Of a stretch of DNA of 7,497 nt, positions 5,679 through 7,497 are shown one piece after another. The position numbers and the translations under genes are program-made. This stretch comes from Clostridia bacterium (lineage in GTDB: Bacteria > Bacillota > UBA994 > PWPR01), in assembly GCA_003557085.1 (NCBI GenBank), contig PWPR01000068.1, positions 1-7,497 of the forward strand, in the 5' to 3' direction. The first letter of the stretch is position 1, and the number at the start of each line of letters is the position of its first letter. The notes under the pieces were generated by a model. That model was not told the DNA's origin. It saw only the letters and a list, made by a program, of their open reading frames with translations, and did not search any database.

Positions 5679-6337
5679 TGAATCCTAAAGCAAAAATCGC
5701 AGCACGTGTTGCTAAAGAGTTTGAAAGTGGAGATGTGGTTAATCTTGGAATAGGTTTGCCAACTTTAGTTGCAGATTTTATCCCACAAGGAATTGAAGTG
5801 GTTTTCCAGTCTGAAAATGGCATTTTAGGTTTAGGCCCTAGTCCAGAAGAAGGACAAGAAGATCCATTAATAACAAATGCAGGTGCGCAACCAGTTACAA
5901 TTTTACCAGGTGGATGTTACTTCGACTCAGCAACATCTTTTATGCTAATAAGAGGAGGGCACGTGGATGTTACAGTTCTAGGTGCGTTGCAAGTAGATGA
6001 AAAAGGAAATCTAGCCAACTGGATGATACCAGGGAAAATGGTTCCTGGTATGGGTGGAGCTATGGACTTAGTAACAGGAGCTAAGAGAGTAATAATTGCC
6101 ATGCAACATTGTACTAAAAGTGGCGGCTCAAAAATCCTCGAGGAATGCACTTTGCCTTTAACAGCTCAAGGTGAGGTAGACTTGATTGTAACAGAATGTG
6201 CAGTGATGAAAGTTACAAATAAGGGATTATTAGTGCTTGAAATTTCTCAAGATATAACAAAAGAAGAACTGCAATCACAAACAGGTGCAAAACTGATATT
6301 TACTGAAGAGTTAAAAATTATGGAGGAGGCTATTTAA
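5678..6337 (+). CDS. atoA: Butyryl-CoA:acetoacetate CoA-transferase, beta subunit
   Basis: This is the catalytic beta subunit paired with AtoD. The product has 219 residues, the normal size. The family signature FQSENGILG is at 43-51, with Glu46 as the residue that forms the acyl-glutamyl and glutamyl-CoA thioester intermediates. Other recognisable parts are VNLGIGLPTLVADF (21-34), GGCYFDSATSFMLIRGGHVD (the oxyanion-loop region), NWMIPGKMVPGMGGAMDLV and MQHCTKSG. The ATG shares its A with the atoD stop codon, and a G-rich ribosome site is at 5666-5673. The stop in turn overlaps the thl start, so the three genes are translationally coupled. Related 3-oxoacid (succinyl) or acetate CoA-transferases share these motifs, so substrate specificity comes from context. 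Confidence 0.93.
   Translation: MNPKAKIAARVAKEFESGDVVNLGIGLPTLVADFIPQGIEVVFQSENGILGLGPSPEEGQEDPLITNAGAQPVTILPGGCYFDSATSFMLIRGGHVDVTVLGALQVDEKGNLANWMIPGKMVPGMGGAMDLVTGAKRVIIAMQHCTKSGGSKILEECTLPLTAQGEVDLIVTECAVMKVTNKGLLVLEISQDITKEELQSQTGAKLIFTEELKIMEEAI
6322..6329 (+). promoter_or_regulatory. Ribosome binding site of thl
   Basis: GGAGGAGG lies inside the atoA coding end, 7 nt before the ATG at 6337. It is among the strongest ribosome sites in the window. Confidence 0.8.
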
Positions 6338-7497
6338 TGAGACAAGTAGTAATTGTTAGCGCAAAACGAACTCCTATAGGAAAATTTGGTGGTACTTTAG
6401 CTAAAACTTCTGCAGTGGATTTAGTAAAAGTTGCTATAGAAGGAGTACTAGAGGATGCTGGGATCGAAGCTTCTCAAGTAGAGGATATTATTTTTGGGAA
6501 TGTTTTACAAGCAGGTCTAGGACAAAATATCGCAAGACAAGGAGCCATTAAAGCAGGCGTGCCAGTAGAAGTCCCAGCTGTTACGATAAATAAAGTATGT
6601 GGCTCTGGACTATACTCAATCATTACAGGTGCAAGAGAAATAATGCTTGGAGAAGCTGACATTGTAATAGCAGGCGGCTCAGAAAATATGAGTAGCGCTC
6701 CATATTATTTAGATAAAGCTAGAGATGGATATAGAATGGGTAACGGAGCAGTTATTGATGGAATGATTAATGATGGCTTATGGTGTGCTATAAATGATTA
6801 TCACATGGGAATTACAGCAGAAAATTTGGCTGAAAAGTACTCTATAAGTAGGGAAAAGCAAGATGAATTTGCAGCAAACAGTCAGCAAAAAGCAGAAAAA
6901 GCTTTAAAAGAGAATGTTTTCGCAGAAGAGATTATCCCTGTAGAGATACCACAAAGAAAAGGTGATCCAGTACTATTTGATAAAGATGAGTATCCCAGAC
7001 CAGGTGTAACTGCTGAAGGTATATCTAAGTTAAGACCAGCTTTTAAAAGAGATGGTAGCGTAACAGCTGCAAATGCATCAGGTATTAACGACGGATCAGC
7101 TGCTGTTTTATTAATGAGTGAAGAAAAAGCAAACGAACTGGGTCTAACACCACTAGCAAAGATTAAGGCATACTCTGCAGTTGGTGTTGAGCCATCAATA
7201 ATGGGTATAGGACCAGTTCCGGCTATTAAAGAGGTTTTACAAAAGGCAGATTTATCTTTGGATGAAATAGATCTTTTTGAAGCTAATGAAGCTTTTGCCG
7301 CTCAATCTTTAGCTGTCGCAGAAGAACTAGATTTAGACCTTAGCAAAGTTAATGTAAATGGAGGTGCAATTGCACTAGGACATCCTATTGGGGCTAGTGG
7401 AACAAGAATTCTTGTAACATTAGCACATGAAATGAAGAAAAGAAATAATAAATATGGTATCGCTACGCTTTGTGTCGGTGGCGGAATGGGCGTAGCT
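6337..7497 (+). CDS. thl: Acetyl-CoA acetyltransferase (thiolase), 3' end cut by the window
   Basis: Thiolase splits acetoacetyl-CoA with CoA into two acetyl-CoA (EC 2.3.1.9). One feeds back to Kce and the other can yield acetate and ATP. The reading frame is open from the ATG to the last base, 387 codons; biosynthetic thiolases have about 392, so only a few residues are missing. The start MRQVVIVSAKRTPIGKFGG is typical. The nucleophile Cys88 is in NKVCGSGLYS. NEAFAAQ (about 317-323) is the asparagine-containing active-site loop. His349 lies in GGAIALGHPIGASG, and Cys379 in TLCVGGGMG, where the window ends. The ATG overlaps the atoA stop by one base (TAATG). In the reverse direction the enzyme would condense acetyl-CoA for butyrate formation with Hbd and Crt. 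Confidence 0.96.
   Translation, partial: MRQVVIVSAKRTPIGKFGGTLAKTSAVDLVKVAIEGVLEDAGIEASQVEDIIFGNVLQAGLGQNIARQGAIKAGVPVEVPAVTINKVCGSGLYSIITGAREIMLGEADIVIAGGSENMSSAPYYLDKARDGYRMGNGAVIDGMINDGLWCAINDYHMGITAENLAEKYSISREKQDEFAANSQQKAEKALKENVFAEEIIPVEIPQRKGDPVLFDKDEYPRPGVTAEGISKLRPAFKRDGSVTAANASGINDGSAAVLLMSEEKANELGLTPLAKIKAYSAVGVEPSIMGIGPVPAIKEVLQKADLSLDEIDLFEANEAFAAQSLAVAEELDLDLSKVNVNGGAIALGHPIGASGTRILVTLAHEMKKRNNKYGIATLCVGGGMGVA

Noticed and set aside
6027..6050. Inverted repeat TACCAGG...CCTGGTA with a 10-nt loop
   Set aside because: It lies in the middle of atoA, in conserved Pro-Gly-Lys/Pro-Gly-Met codons, with no T-run. It is most simply a by-product of the protein sequence, not a terminator.
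6337..7497. Thiolase as a truncated pseudogene, because no stop codon is seen
   Set aside because: The window simply ends within the conserved GGGMGVA end of the protein, all catalytic residues are intact, and only a few codons are missing.
1..7497. Mobile element, CRISPR array, tRNA or rRNA, riboswitch, or defence system
   Set aside because: Coding density is almost complete and every gene belongs to one catabolic pathway. No direct-repeat array, transposase, structured RNA leader or foreign-looking segment was seen.

Overview
The window is one uninterrupted, co-directional (+ strand) gene cluster for anaerobic lysine fermentation to acetate, butyrate and ammonia. The base composition is AT-rich. 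Nearly every gene has a strong AGGAGG-type ribosome binding site, GTG and TTG starts are frequent, and genes are 0-4 nt apart or overlap. Together with the pathway this suggests a low-GC anaerobic, amino-acid-fermenting Firmicute (Clostridia-like). A fusobacterium or another anaerobe that acquired the cluster is not excluded, and I cannot name a species.

Layout: 1-154 is the 3' end of kamD. It is followed by kamE (147-884), kal (897-1283), kce (1288-2109), kamA (2114-3328), crt (3373-4152), hbd (4166-5011), atoD (5025-5678), atoA (5678-6337) and thl (6337 to the window end, lacking only its last few codons). The longest non-coding stretch is 44 nt, between kamA and crt. It separates a lysine-specific block from an acyl-CoA block. 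I see no promoter, terminator, RNA gene, repeat array or mobile element.

How the genes work together (family knowledge applied to these calls): KamA turns L-lysine into beta-lysine, and KamDE (B12 and PLP) moves the second amino group to give 3,5-diaminohexanoate. A dehydrogenase, Kdd, which is not in this window, should oxidise this to 3-keto-5-aminohexanoate. Kce cleaves that with acetyl-CoA into acetoacetate and 3-aminobutyryl-CoA, and Kal removes ammonia to give crotonyl-CoA. AtoDA moves CoA from butyryl-CoA to acetoacetate, and Thl splits the resulting acetoacetyl-CoA into two acetyl-CoA. Crt and Hbd are not needed by the textbook route. They connect crotonyl-CoA directly with acetoacetyl-CoA, so this cluster could also oxidise the crotonyl-CoA half of lysine to acetate, or run backwards from acetyl-CoA to butyrate.

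The pathway is known, and I found no sign of an undescribed system. The points worth a second look are the added crt-hbd branch, the missing kdd, the unusual gene order, start codons that need correction (hbd, atoD), a KamE without the usual N-terminal extension, and a possibly variant cysteine cluster in KamA.
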